From a virus, in IMG/VR virus record IMGVR_UViG_3300034103_001604, positions 1 through 64,000 of that record: 64,000 nt of DNA. The stretch is one strand, 5' to 3'. The notes under the pieces were generated by a model. That model saw only the letters and a list, made by a program, of their open reading frames with translations, had not been told where the DNA came from and ran no database searches. Position 1 is the first letter of the stretch. The number at the start of each line of letters is the position of its first letter. The position numbers and the translations under genes were made by a program. Positions 34,295 to 41,619 of the stretch are shown piece by piece.

Positions 34295-34536
34295 ACGAAC
34301 GAATTAAAGAACTCGCCATCAGTGCCGGTATGACAAAGATGAACCAGCGCAGTGATGGGTTGTATGTTGTAGGCGAAGAGGTCTTTGATACATTTGCTAA
34401 AATGCTTATTGAAAAATGTGTAGGTGCGTGTTCCTTGAACGCAGTAGGTATGGTAGGAACTCATGCTAGCGCATATAATAGCGCAATCGGTGCTTGTGTT
34501 AAAAATATTAAACAAACATTTGAGATCGAACCATGA
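34291..34536 (+). CDS. Small phage protein, MNER family, copy 3
   Basis: The 81-residue protein begins MNERIKELAISAGM, has DTFAKMLIEKCVGAC in the middle and ends IKQTFEIEP. It keeps the family order. The start overlaps the membrane protein gene by four bases. Confidence 0.68.
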   Translation: MNERIKELAISAGMTKMNQRSDGLYVVGEEVFDTFAKMLIEKCVGACSLNAVGMVGTHASAYNSAIGACVKNIKQTFEIEP

Positions 34537-34772
34537 ACAAGCATTTACGTAGACTAGAAGATCAATGTTGGGAAGAGCGAATTGTTGATGGTGAACCAAT
34601 TTGGTATTTTGATACTGAACGATATGCTAAACTAATACTACTTGAAGTTACAGATATTCTTTCCACCTATCGTCTAAAGGTTGATTTTATTGATGGATTC
34701 GAATATAATTGTGTTCACTCTATTCAAGCGATAGAAAAACATTTCGGAGTAAAAAATGAAGATCGGACTTAG
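34533..34772 (+). CDS. Small phage protein, diverged MNER family, copy 4
   Basis: The 79-residue protein begins MNKHLRRLEDQCW, has ERYAKLILLEVTDIL in the middle and ends AIEKHFGVKNEDRT. It is a more diverged copy of the family. The end overlaps the next gene by 17 bases. Confidence 0.62.
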   Translation: MNKHLRRLEDQCWEERIVDGEPIWYFDTERYAKLILLEVTDILSTYRLKVDFIDGFEYNCVHSIQAIEKHFGVKNEDRT

Positions 34773-35175
34773 TTTTAGCAGATGTATTAAAGATATCTTC
34801 CTAGGAGAAGTAGACTATGAAGATGTGCTAATAATTATTGCCAGAACTCGATTTAACCCTAACGACGACCAAGAATGGGAAGGTATCTGGTCGGGATATC
34901 ATCACGGCGGAATGTGGAGTCATCCAGAATGGAATGAGATCCCAGATGACAAAGAAGGGGAACTAAGGGCACTGGCCTGTATGTTATACAACGACGGCAA
35001 ACTTCATCAGCCTAGATATTTTGGTGCCGGAGTGCCTCGTAGGCCGGAAATTTGGTTGGAAACGGTGTTACCTAGCCGTGAACTAGAAAAGAATCCTGCT
35101 GCTAAAAAAGCATGGGATCACTTTCAAGTTGTAGCAGGGCTGACCAAAGTTGATCTTAATAAGGATTACGGATGA
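34756..35175 (+). CDS. Conserved phage protein of unknown function
   Basis: The 139-residue protein has MKIGLSFSRCIKDI at its start, IIARTRFNP and WSGYHHGGMW in the middle, and FGAGVPRRPEIWLETVLP near the end. This is a pattern I associate with several phage groups without assigned function. It is soluble and coupled to both neighbours. Confidence 0.7.
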   Translation: MKIGLSFSRCIKDIFLGEVDYEDVLIIIARTRFNPNDDQEWEGIWSGYHHGGMWSHPEWNEIPDDKEGELRALACMLYNDGKLHQPRYFGAGVPRRPEIWLETVLPSRELEKNPAAKKAWDHFQVVAGLTKVDLNKDYG

Positions 35176-35435
35176 AAAACTTTTTTGGTTTTATTCGTTG
35201 GCAATGGCGAAAGTGGGAAACATGGCAAAAGATGTTTATTTTTTCTATGTTTTTTGTTGTTTTAAGCACTCAATTTGAAGGTATTATGCGGACACTTCTA
35301 TCAGCAATACCACTGCTGGTAGTATTTTCTTATGCATTAAAATGGTTTGTTTGGGAACAGACTAAAGAAAATTATCAAAAGTATAAAAAAGAAAAACAGA
35401 GCCTGCTCGAAACAATTAAAACATCTGATCAATAA
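35172..35435 (+). CDS. Small membrane protein
   Basis: The 87-residue protein has an aromatic, basic N-terminus (RWQWRKWETW), two hydrophobic segments (about residues 21-34 and 41-57), and a Lys-rich cytoplasmic tail. It overlaps both neighbours (ATGA and TAATG). No family recognised. Confidence 0.62.
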   Translation: MKNFFGFIRWQWRKWETWQKMFIFSMFFVVLSTQFEGIMRTLLSAIPLLVVFSYALKWFVWEQTKENYQKYKKEKQSLLETIKTSDQ

Positions 35436-35782
35436 TGACAAAAAACGCATTTATTTTCAGTTGGGACTGTAATGGCATCGAGTCTATTATTCCCATTTCT
35501 AAATACGAACACTGGGATAAAGAAAATCTAATCAGATTACTTAAAGAACAATCCAGAACAAGAAATCCTTTAGATTCAATTGTTCATAATTTAATTCTTC
35601 GTGCAAGAGTTAACACACAGCGGCGTTATGAGATTTATGCTATTGATTGCGATCCTAGCCTCGACGAAGAATTTTGGCGTCGGCAGTGGGAAGAACACCC
35701 GCAGTTTACCGCAGATCTTATTCGAGAAAAAGGACATAAAATTTACAGCGATAGGCAAACTACGCAATCAGTTATAACTTAA
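35435..35782 (+). CDS. Conserved phage protein of unknown function
   Basis: The 115-residue protein starts MTKNAFIFSWDCNGIESIIPI. DCDPSLDEEFWRRQWEEHPQFTADLIREKG is typical of a T4-like phage family with unknown role. It begins in a TAATG overlap and precedes clpP with 9 bases between. Confidence 0.7.
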   Translation: MTKNAFIFSWDCNGIESIIPISKYEHWDKENLIRLLKEQSRTRNPLDSIVHNLILRARVNTQRRYEIYAIDCDPSLDEEFWRRQWEEHPQFTADLIREKGHKIYSDRQTTQSVIT

Positions 35783-35791
35783 AGGAAATAT

Positions 35792-36376
35792 ATGTTAGTA
35801 CCAATGGTAATTGAAAAAACAGGACAAGGTGAAAGAGCATTTGATATCTACAGTAGATTACTCAATGAAAGAATCGTTTTCCTAAATGGTCCAGTAGACG
35901 ATGTCAGTGCAAATCTTGTAGTAGCACAGATATTGCACTTAGAAAGCCAGGACAGCGAAAAGGATATTAATTTTTATATTAACAGTCCAGGTGGAGTAAT
36001 CACAGCAGGAATGGCCATTTACGACGTAATGCAATTTGTTAAACCCGATGTTTCTACTTATGTTATGGGGCAGGCTTGTAGCATGGGAAGTTTTTTAGCG
36101 CAGGCAGGCACTCCGGGAAAAAGATATATGTTGCCTAATTCCAGACATATGATTCATCAACCCAGCGGAGGTGCAAGAGGCATGGCGTCGGACATTGAAA
36201 TTAGTTACAAAGAAATCATGTTTTGGAAAACTAGATTAACTATGCTGTATGTAAAGCATAATTCTGCTGGAAAAACTTATAATGATTTTGAAAGAGATAT
36301 GGACCGAGATACCTTTATGAGCGCAGAAGAATCGTTAAAGTATGGCTTGTGTGATCATATAGTTCAACATAGATAA
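35792..36376 (+). CDS. clpP: ATP-dependent Clp protease proteolytic subunit
   Basis: The 194-residue protein is a complete ClpP. Its catalytic triad is S97 (QACSMGSF), H122 (RHMIHQP) and D171 (FERDMDRD), the same numbering as in mature E. coli ClpP, plus the FYINSPGG oxyanion strand. [12 protein letters not shown] gives the axial loop region. It forms tetradecamers that degrade proteins unfolded by ClpA or ClpX. A phage ClpA with a docking-type loop lies at 59759. There is little or no propeptide. An AAAGGAAA site precedes the ATG, and a terminator follows the gene. Confidence 0.96.
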   Translation: MLVPMVIEKTGQGERAFDIYSRLLNERIVFLNGPVDDVSANLVVAQILHLESQDSEKDINFYINSPGGVITAGMAIYDVMQFVKPDVSTYVMGQACSMGSFLAQAGTPGKRYMLPNSRHMIHQPSGGARGMASDIEISYKEIMFWKTRLTMLYVKHNSAGKTYNDFERDMDRDTFMSAEESLKYGLCDHIVQHR

Positions 36377-36400
36377 TTAACTTCTATGTTATTTTTAAAG

Positions 36401-36437
36401 GTTCTTTGAGTAAATATCTTACTCAAGGAACTTTTTT
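36401..36437 (+). terminator. Intrinsic terminator after clpP
   Basis: A 13-bp stem (36401-36413 with 36419-36431, one G-U pair) and a 5-base loop precede TTTTTT at 36432-36437. The T-run ends directly at the ATG of the next gene (36438), so the hairpin could also affect its translation. Confidence 0.85.
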
Positions 36438-36749
36438 ATGGCAAACAAATTACAACAATATAGAAGCAAAATTAAAAAAATTAATGAAAATCAAATTTTA
36501 TGGCTCAGACTTAGTGGGTTCGTAGTTATTTCTATTTTCATAGTTCTATTAGGATGGAATTTTTTAACAGATAACACTTTTATATACATAATCATTTTTT
36601 CTGGTTTAATTTTATCATGTTTCTGGTGGTATTTAACTATTAAATTAATAAAAGATTTATTAAACCACAGGAACACCGAAGTAGAAATTTTGAATGAAAT
36701 AATTCAAGAACTTAAAGTTATCAAAGAAGATGTTAAAAAAATATCCTAA
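36438..36749 (+). CDS. Small membrane protein
   Basis: The 103-residue protein has a basic start, two hydrophobic segments (about residues 24-43 and 50-70) and a C-terminal helix with charged heptads (ILNEIIQELKVIKEDVKK) that may form a coiled coil. The ATG lies right after a terminator T-run and no ribosome site is visible, so translation is uncertain. Confidence 0.6.
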   Translation: MANKLQQYRSKIKKINENQILWLRLSGFVVISIFIVLLGWNFLTDNTFIYIIIFSGLILSCFWWYLTIKLIKDLLNHRNTEVEILNEIIQELKVIKEDVKKIS

Positions 36750-36753
36750 CCTA

Positions 36754-36782
36754 TTGACAAGTTAAATAATAACTTATAACAT
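36754..36782 (+). promoter_or_regulatory. Sigma70-type promoter for the QueD-family gene
   Basis: TTGACA at 36754-36759 and TAACAT at 36777-36782 are 17 bp apart. TATAAC at 36775 with a 15-bp spacer is an alternative. An inverted repeat AAGTTA/TAACTT lies within the spacer and could be an operator. The promoter gives a leader of about 75 bases before the gene. Confidence 0.62.
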
Positions 36783-36789
36783 AATACAT

Positions 36790-36859
36790 AGAGGACTTGA
36801 CGCTCGACCCTCTTTAAATATTCCGCCCGTCATCAAACTTGCTACCTAACATAAAGGAG
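36790..36859 (+). promoter_or_regulatory. Structured 5' leader, possible pseudoknot
   Basis: AGAGG (36790-36794) pairs with CCTCT (36809-36813). TGACG in that loop (36798-36802) can pair with CGTCA (36828-36832), forming an H-type pseudoknot upstream of the ribosome site AAAGGAG (36853-36859). The size and place resemble small preQ1-type riboswitches, but the conserved A-rich tail of that class is absent. It is a candidate only. Confidence 0.35.
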
Positions 36860-36866
36860 ACTAGAG

Positions 36867-37376
36867 ATGGCAAATCAACCTATTACCTATAAATGGACCA
36901 GCACTAAAGAATACCACGATTCTTTTCCCTGTGCATACAGACAATGGCGAGCCGATAGTCATTGTAATCTAATTCACGGCTACAGTTTTAGCATGAAGTT
37001 CTACTTTGGAACTAATGACCTCGATGTTCGAAACTGGGCTGCGGACTATGGCGGTCTTAAAGAACTCAAAAAAGTTTTAGAAGATCAATTCGATCACACG
37101 TTACTAGTTGCTCAAGACGATCCCCAACTTGAAACATTCAAACTACTCCAAGAAAAGAAAATGGCTAAACTTACTATCCTTCCAAGATTAGGTTGTGAAG
37201 GTCTAGCAGATATGTTATACAAGTATGTTAATGGAGTATATATTCCTCAACTATGGGGAGATGGGGAATCAAAACGTCTATGGTGTTATAGAGTCGAAGT
37301 TCGTGAAACACAAAGCAACATGGCTTTTAGAGAAGGCCATCGTGAATGGAACGAAGATTTATTTGAAGAATTTTAA
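36867..37376 (+). CDS. queD: QueD/6-pyruvoyl-tetrahydropterin synthase family protein, variant
   Basis: The 169-residue protein matches the T-fold family: C33-x3-H37-G38 in SHCNLIHGYSF (catalytic Cys region), AADYGGLKELKK and LEDQFDHTLL with the conserved Asp-His, and a terminal VEVRET strand with the Glu. QueD converts dihydroneopterin triphosphate, the FolE product, into 6-carboxytetrahydropterin on the way to preQ0. Two of the three usual zinc histidines are tyrosines here (Y24 and Y39, with H37 kept), so chemistry may differ. It has its own promoter and leader, and an AAAGGAG site 7 bases before the ATG. Confidence 0.83.
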   Translation: MANQPITYKWTSTKEYHDSFPCAYRQWRADSHCNLIHGYSFSMKFYFGTNDLDVRNWAADYGGLKELKKVLEDQFDHTLLVAQDDPQLETFKLLQEKKMAKLTILPRLGCEGLADMLYKYVNGVYIPQLWGDGESKRLWCYRVEVRETQSNMAFREGHREWNEDLFEEF

Positions 37377-37378
37377 AA

Positions 37379-38062
37379 ATGCTGTCAACTCAAATTATCA
37401 TGGTCGGTACAACTAGTATACCGGCATTGGATAATTCAATAATTGATCAATTATTAGATTGGCACGATTCTAAAAAAACAATTTTAGAAAATCCAGGGAG
37501 TATTGGTTTGAATACTCCCTGGGTGCATACAAAAATAAGAGATTCCGATCCGATGGAAAAATCAATACAAATAAAAAATTCAATCAGCGGATCTCCTTGG
37601 AATTTAGATTTTGTAGAAAATTTTCCAACTTTAGTAGAAAGTTTTAATCAATTACCACTAAATTTCATTAACAAAATTCTTATATTAGAAACTGTAAAAG
37701 AATGTGTTCCTCATATAGATGGAAGTAGTAGGACTTACTTAGATAAAAGTATCGAACCTTGTAATTATAGAATGCTTTTGAGAAAACCTAAAAACAGTAA
37801 GGGTTTTTATGTTCAACCATTATTAAAAGAAAATTTTGGAATTAGTGCAAGAAAAGAAATTGATACACCTTATTCTAAAAATTATTACTCTCCAGAAATA
37901 GGAAAATGGTGGGTACTGAACAATTGGTGTTGCCAGCATGGCAGCGATTGGTTACCGGAAGATAATAAAGCGTTAATATCAGTGATAGGTACTCCATCTA
38001 ATGAACACAAACAAATATTAAATTCATTATCAAACACAATTAAACACCCCGATTATACCTAA
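37379..38062 (+). CDS. Possible 2-oxoglutarate/Fe(II) oxygenase-like protein
   Basis: The 227-residue protein has VPHIDGSSRTY, an H-x-D motif near residue 112, NYRMLLRKPKN after it, and a WWVLNNWCCQHGSDW block that could supply the distal His. This order fits a double-stranded beta-helix oxygenase but is less clear than in the 1-8 kb genes. An ATG seven codons in (37400) is a possible alternative start. It follows the QueD-family gene by 2 bases. Confidence 0.48.
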   Translation: MLSTQIIMVGTTSIPALDNSIIDQLLDWHDSKKTILENPGSIGLNTPWVHTKIRDSDPMEKSIQIKNSISGSPWNLDFVENFPTLVESFNQLPLNFINKILILETVKECVPHIDGSSRTYLDKSIEPCNYRMLLRKPKNSKGFYVQPLLKENFGISARKEIDTPYSKNYYSPEIGKWWVLNNWCCQHGSDWLPEDNKALISVIGTPSNEHKQILNSLSNTIKHPDYT

Positions 38063-38073
38063 AAGGATTAAAA

Positions 38074-38205
38074 ATGAACATGATGGACAAAGATTGGCTA
38101 GAAAGAATAATCATTGCATATAAAGCATATCCATATCCCAATAAAGATATCGAAAGTTTTATTAACTGGCTTTACAAACAATATGGAATTGTACAACCAA
38201 AATAA
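38074..38205 (+). CDS. Small hypothetical protein
   Basis: A 43-residue frame starts at an ATG preceded by AAAAGGATT and ends at 38205. DWLERIIIAYKAYPYPNKDIE and FINWLYKQYGI look like an ordered two-helix protein, similar to small proteins of marine phages. Function unknown. Confidence 0.65.
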   Translation: MNMMDKDWLERIIIAYKAYPYPNKDIESFINWLYKQYGIVQPK

Positions 38206-38221
38206 CCGATAAGATAAGTTA

Positions 38222-38250
38222 TTGACTATTTTCAAAAGTTGTTATAAAAT
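38222..38250 (+). promoter_or_regulatory. Sigma70-type promoter
   Basis: TTGACT at 38222-38227 and TAAAAT at 38245-38250 are separated by 17 bp. TATAAA at 38243 is an alternative with 15 bp. It would serve the genes from 38289, including uvsE, with a start near 38257. Confidence 0.65.
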
Positions 38251-38288
38251 ATAACTGTAGACATTATTGCTTAATAGGTGCAAAAATT

Positions 38289-38546
38289 ATGCTAGATCTT
38301 TCACAGCATTCGATTGACCCAACAACTATCAAGATTCACGTTCCCGAACGTATGTTCACTTTTGAAAAAAAAGAAATTGAACAATCAAGTATAACCTTTC
38401 ATACTCAACATAGTGAAATGTTAAAAATTACACCCGATGGGTTTTATGTTAGAGGAATTAAGGTGCCTGCGGATGATCAAGAAGCAGAATCGGTATACCG
38501 AGCATTTAAAGAATTTTTAATTTGGTCTGCACTTACAAGGAACTAA
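38289..38546 (+). CDS. Small conserved phage protein
   Basis: The 85-residue protein has a strand-rich middle, EMLKITPDGFYVRGIKVP, and a helical end with AESVYRAFKEFLIWS. The pattern DGFYVRGIKVP...YRAFKEFL is one I associate with phage proteins of unknown role. It is the first gene after the promoter at 38222. Confidence 0.65.
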   Translation: MLDLSQHSIDPTTIKIHVPERMFTFEKKEIEQSSITFHTQHSEMLKITPDGFYVRGIKVPADDQEAESVYRAFKEFLIWSALTRN

Positions 38547-38547
38547 A

Positions 38548-38718
38548 ATGGAAAATCGTAGTTGGACCCTTACTGTAGAAGAAGATCCTAAAACTGGAGA
38601 ATTAATTCTTCCTCTTCCCGCAGAATTACTTGCTATGCAAGGATGGTTCGAGGGCGACACCCTCGAATGGGAAGATAATAAAGACGGAAGTTGGACTCTT
38701 AAGAAAGTCGAAAAATGA
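38548..38718 (+). CDS. AbrB/MazE-like small DNA-binding protein
   Basis: A 56-residue frame starts one base after the previous stop and overlaps the uvsE start by 4 bases. It reads SWTLTVEEDPKTGELILPLPAELLA followed by GDTLEWED and SWTLKK, the strand-turn-strand and L-P-x-x-L order of the AbrB/SpoVT swapped-hairpin fold. Such proteins bind DNA or serve as antitoxins. No toxin partner is adjacent, so a transcription regulator or structural role is more likely. Confidence 0.62.
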   Translation: MENRSWTLTVEEDPKTGELILPLPAELLAMQGWFEGDTLEWEDNKDGSWTLKKVEK

Positions 38719-39743
38719 CTAAACGCATTGGCTTTGCCTGCAAGTGGATTGACAATCCTGATCAAGTCAACGGTATTAAACCCAAAGATGCTTGTAAAAA
38801 GTACAATACAGGCAGTACCACCGTTGCTTGGTTAAATAGACAAAGCAAAGATAAGGCCGTAGAAAAACTATGGGACCTTATGAAGGGTAATATTGAATCT
38901 GCCCGTTTGCTAGTTGAACGAGTGGGCAATTTAAATGAAATTTTGCGAATGGTACGACTATCTAGCGACATCCTTCCTGTGTATACTGAGCCAAGCTGGT
39001 CTTGGTTTTACAGATCAACCGATGTCAGAGATTACGCAGAAAGACATTTTAAACGAATTGGAGATTCGGCCCGTGCGAATAATGTTCGCCTTAGTTTTCA
39101 TCCCGGTCAATTTTGCGTTTTGGCATCTGATAACCCAGATATTGTAAATAGATCAATAGAGGAGTTTGAATATCATGTGGATATGGCCCGCTGGATGGGA
39201 TACGGTAACGTATTTCAAGATTTTAAAATCAACGTACACATCGCGGGTCGAGTCGGTCCAGCCGGTATCCGAGCAGCACTTAAGAGACTCAGTCCAGAAG
39301 CAAAAAACACCATTACCATCGAAAATGACGAAATATCTTGGGGAATCGACTCAAGTCTCGAACTCGTCAACGATCTCGCTTTGGTGCTAGACATACACCA
39401 TCATTGGATACACACAGGAGAATATATTGAAACTACTGACGATCGTATTAAAAGGATTATTGACAGTTGGCGTGGTGTGCGCCCTGTTATACACTATTCC
39501 GTTTCTAGGGAAGATGTACTTACAGGCCATCCCGGATTACAACGCCCCTCTCTTCCGACCCTCTTAGAATCTGGTTATAAGAAGTCTAAACTAAGAGCGC
39601 ACAGTGATTTTTATTGGAATGATTCAGTCAATGAGTGGGCTTTGACTCACAGTCAATGGGCCGACATTATGTGCGAATCAAAGGGAAAAAATCTAGCCAG
39701 TGTTAATCTGGCTAGTATGGGAAAACAATTAGGACTTCTTTGA
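38715..39743 (+). CDS. uvsE: UV damage endonuclease UvsE/UvdE
   Basis: The 342-residue protein matches the TIM-barrel family. RIGFACKW at the start, RLSSDILPVYTEPSWSWF with the barrel strand, VRLSFHPGQFCVLASDNP, TITIENDEISW and VLDIHHHWIHTG carry the metal ligands (His, Glu, Asp), and IHYSVSRED and RAHSDFYW complete it. The enzyme nicks DNA 5' of UV photoproducts and so supports repair of phage DNA in sunlit waters. It is close to the usual length. It overlaps the AbrB-like gene and the convergent gene at its end. Confidence 0.94.
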   Translation: MTKRIGFACKWIDNPDQVNGIKPKDACKKYNTGSTTVAWLNRQSKDKAVEKLWDLMKGNIESARLLVERVGNLNEILRMVRLSSDILPVYTEPSWSWFYRSTDVRDYAERHFKRIGDSARANNVRLSFHPGQFCVLASDNPDIVNRSIEEFEYHVDMARWMGYGNVFQDFKINVHIAGRVGPAGIRAALKRLSPEAKNTITIENDEISWGIDSSLELVNDLALVLDIHHHWIHTGEYIETTDDRIKRIIDSWRGVRPVIHYSVSREDVLTGHPGLQRPSLPTLLESGYKKSKLRAHSDFYWNDSVNEWALTHSQWADIMCESKGKNLASVNLASMGKQLGLL

Positions 39744-40166
39744 TCTACGCTTTGTAACTGAGACTGTTTCGGCAGTCTTTTTACTTTTTCTTGCAACAGA
39801 TTTTACATCTTTAACAGTTACTTTTCCGTCGCCATCGACATCGGCTGCTTTTTTAACTCGAGATCTAGTTTTCTTAACTACTTCTGCAGCATCTTTAAGA
39901 TCGACTTTACCATCCTTATTAACATCTAATACATTTGTTTTTTGAACATCTGTGTTAGGTGTTGTTTCTTGCTGAGCCACTGGAGCAGGCTGCACTGCCG
40001 GCGAATCAACTACTTCTACAGTTTTATTGCTCGCTGTAGAAACTCCCTCATCCGATCGATTAACATAATCTAACGGATGCTTTCCATTACCACTTTCTTT
40101 ATTTAATGCTCGATAAATTAACCAAAGAGCAATTCCCCCTAAGGCTACAAAAAGTAAAAATTCCAT
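39729..40166 (-). CDS. Membrane-anchored protein with two dockerin-like EF-hand repeats
   Basis: The 145-residue protein has an N-terminal hydrophobic segment (residues 2-19, FLLFVALGGIALWLIY). A Pro/Thr/Gln-rich linker follows, then two calcium-loop repeats, DVNKDGKVDLKDA and DVDGDGKVTVKDV. Each matches the dockerin I / EF-hand loop D-x-N/D-x-D-G-x-V-x-x-x-D. The C-terminus is Lys/Arg-rich. Dockerins bind cohesin domains, and none is visible here, so calcium binding or attachment to another partner is possible. It overlaps the uvsE end by 15 bases on the opposite strand. Confidence 0.75.
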   Translation of the reverse strand: MEFLLFVALGGIALWLIYRALNKESGNGKHPLDYVNRSDEGVSTASNKTVEVVDSPAVQPAPVAQQETTPNTDVQKTNVLDVNKDGKVDLKDAAEVVKKTRSRVKKAADVDGDGKVTVKDVKSVARKSKKTAETVSVTKRRSKKS

Positions 40167-40201
40167 AATAGTTCCTTTATAAAAGTATTGTATTTAATGT
40201 C

Positions 40202-40209
40202 TATAAATA
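40202..40209 (+). promoter_or_regulatory. T4 late-promoter-like octamer
   Basis: TATAAATA is an exact match to the T4-type late -10 element. It lies about 78 bases upstream of the gene at 40287, in a divergent intergenic gap, at the transition to tail genes. In AT-rich DNA such octamers occur by chance. Confidence 0.35.
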
Positions 40210-40286
40210 CTTTAGAATTAATTTTGAATAACGAAAGGAGGACATAAATTTTAAATTCTAATTAATTTCAAAACCAGGAGAAAATT

Positions 40287-40502
40287 ATGTCCCGAGAAAA
40301 TATCGAGAATTTTGAAGAAACTGACGACTCAGAAGAATGGGAAGAAGGCGATTATGGATTTATAGTTGGTCCAGACGGAGAACTAAAAAGTATTATGTTC
40401 CCGGAGAATTTGTTTTCAGATCCTCCAGCAGAAATTAAAAAAATATTAAAAATATTTGGAATTAAAAATATATACGAAATAGAAAACAGAACCATTCACT
40501 AA
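40287..40502 (+). CDS. Small conserved marine-phage protein
   Basis: The 71-residue acidic protein has EEGDYGFIVGPDGELKSIMFPENL followed by PPAEIKKILKIFGI, a pattern I associate with T4-like phages of marine hosts. Its role is unknown, and a virion or assembly role is possible from its place before tail genes. An AGGAG site precedes the ATG. Confidence 0.68.
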   Translation: MSRENIENFEETDDSEEWEEGDYGFIVGPDGELKSIMFPENLFSDPPAEIKKILKIFGIKNIYEIENRTIH

Positions 40503-40521
40503 ATAAACAATTTTTCGGTAA

Positions 40522-40547
40522 ATATCTCTATAGTACAGAGGTATTTT
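40522..40547 (+). terminator. Weak hairpin before the tail gene
   Basis: ATATCTCT (40522-40529) can pair with AGAGGTAT (40537-40544) over 8 bp with one G-U, followed by TTTT up to the ATG at 40549. It resembles the hairpin-to-ATG arrangement at 36401-36438 but is weaker. Confidence 0.4.
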
Positions 40548-40548
40548 A

Positions 40549-41616
40549 ATGTTAAATTGGGTTACAACATCATCATTAGGATCTATCGAAACCGGAAGTA
40601 TCAGTGAACTTTCTGTTTCAGCAACGCAATCATTATCTCAATCTGAAATTACATATAAATTAACTTCTGGAAATTTACCAAACGGACTTCAACTTAGACA
40701 CGATGGGACTATTGAAGGGCAGGCAATTTACGATTCTACTGGCACGTTTACATTTTCTATCGAAGCATTTGATGCAACTAATGTTGAATTAATCAGTAAA
40801 GAATTTCAACTTCAAGTTATTCAAAACAGCAGTAAAAAATTTACATCAATTTATGTTAAACCTTTGTTGTCAGTTCAAAAACGAAAAGAATATTCTCAAT
40901 TTATAAAAAATAATAAAATTTTTGACCCAAATTTAATATATCGATCCTATGATAAAAACTTTGGAATTCAAAGTAAAATTAAATTAATTTTAGATTTTGG
41001 CATAGAACAGTTAAATTTAGTCGAATATCTTTATCCTCTTTACGAAAATTTCTACAAAAAAAGAATTAGATTAGGGTCTATTAAAACTGCAATTGCAAAA
41101 AATTCACAAGGAACGCATATATACGATGTAATTTATGCCAATGTTATCGATGAGTTAGCAGGAGCCTCAAGAATTTTCTATACTGATTTTAATGATGAAA
41201 TTTATTATCCTGGCAGTATAGATAACATGAAATTGCAACTGCAAGAAATAACATTGCAAAATTATAGTCAAATTACAGTCAACGAAAAGTTGCAACCTAG
41301 ATTTATGCTAACAAATCAGGAAAATGATTTTAGATTAAAAACTTACTTTGCTGCCGTTCCAATTTGTTATACTTTACCTGGAAAAAGTCAGATAATTGTA
41401 AACAATATTAATAAAAGCAATTTTAAATTTAATGTAATAGATTTCGAAATTGATCGAATTTATGTGACAAAAAGTTTAGATTACCAAGCGGATAAATATC
41501 TAATATTTGACAGACAATCCTTGGGCGATTTGGTAGATACTGATCAATATCTACTAGGCCCCGAAGGTTGGATAAGATTAGATGATGAAAATGATCAACC
41601 ATTATTAAGAGAATAA
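40549..41616 (+). CDS. Tail-associated protein with Ig-like domain
   Basis: The first 100 residues match a putative Ig (He_PIG-type) domain: YKLTSGNLPNGLQLRHDGTIEG followed by GTFTFSIEAFD. Residues 100-355 are of unknown fold, rich in Tyr, Asn and Ile, with the pattern of other phage structural proteins (LYPLYENFYKKRIR, GPEGWIRLDDE). It is a likely tail or baseplate component. It begins the tail block and is followed within 3 bases by the propeller fibre gene. Confidence 0.68.
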   Translation: MLNWVTTSSLGSIETGSISELSVSATQSLSQSEITYKLTSGNLPNGLQLRHDGTIEGQAIYDSTGTFTFSIEAFDATNVELISKEFQLQVIQNSSKKFTSIYVKPLLSVQKRKEYSQFIKNNKIFDPNLIYRSYDKNFGIQSKIKLILDFGIEQLNLVEYLYPLYENFYKKRIRLGSIKTAIAKNSQGTHIYDVIYANVIDELAGASRIFYTDFNDEIYYPGSIDNMKLQLQEITLQNYSQITVNEKLQPRFMLTNQENDFRLKTYFAAVPICYTLPGKSQIIVNNINKSNFKFNVIDFEIDRIYVTKSLDYQADKYLIFDRQSLGDLVDTDQYLLGPEGWIRLDDENDQPLLRE

Positions 41617-41619
41617 GCA

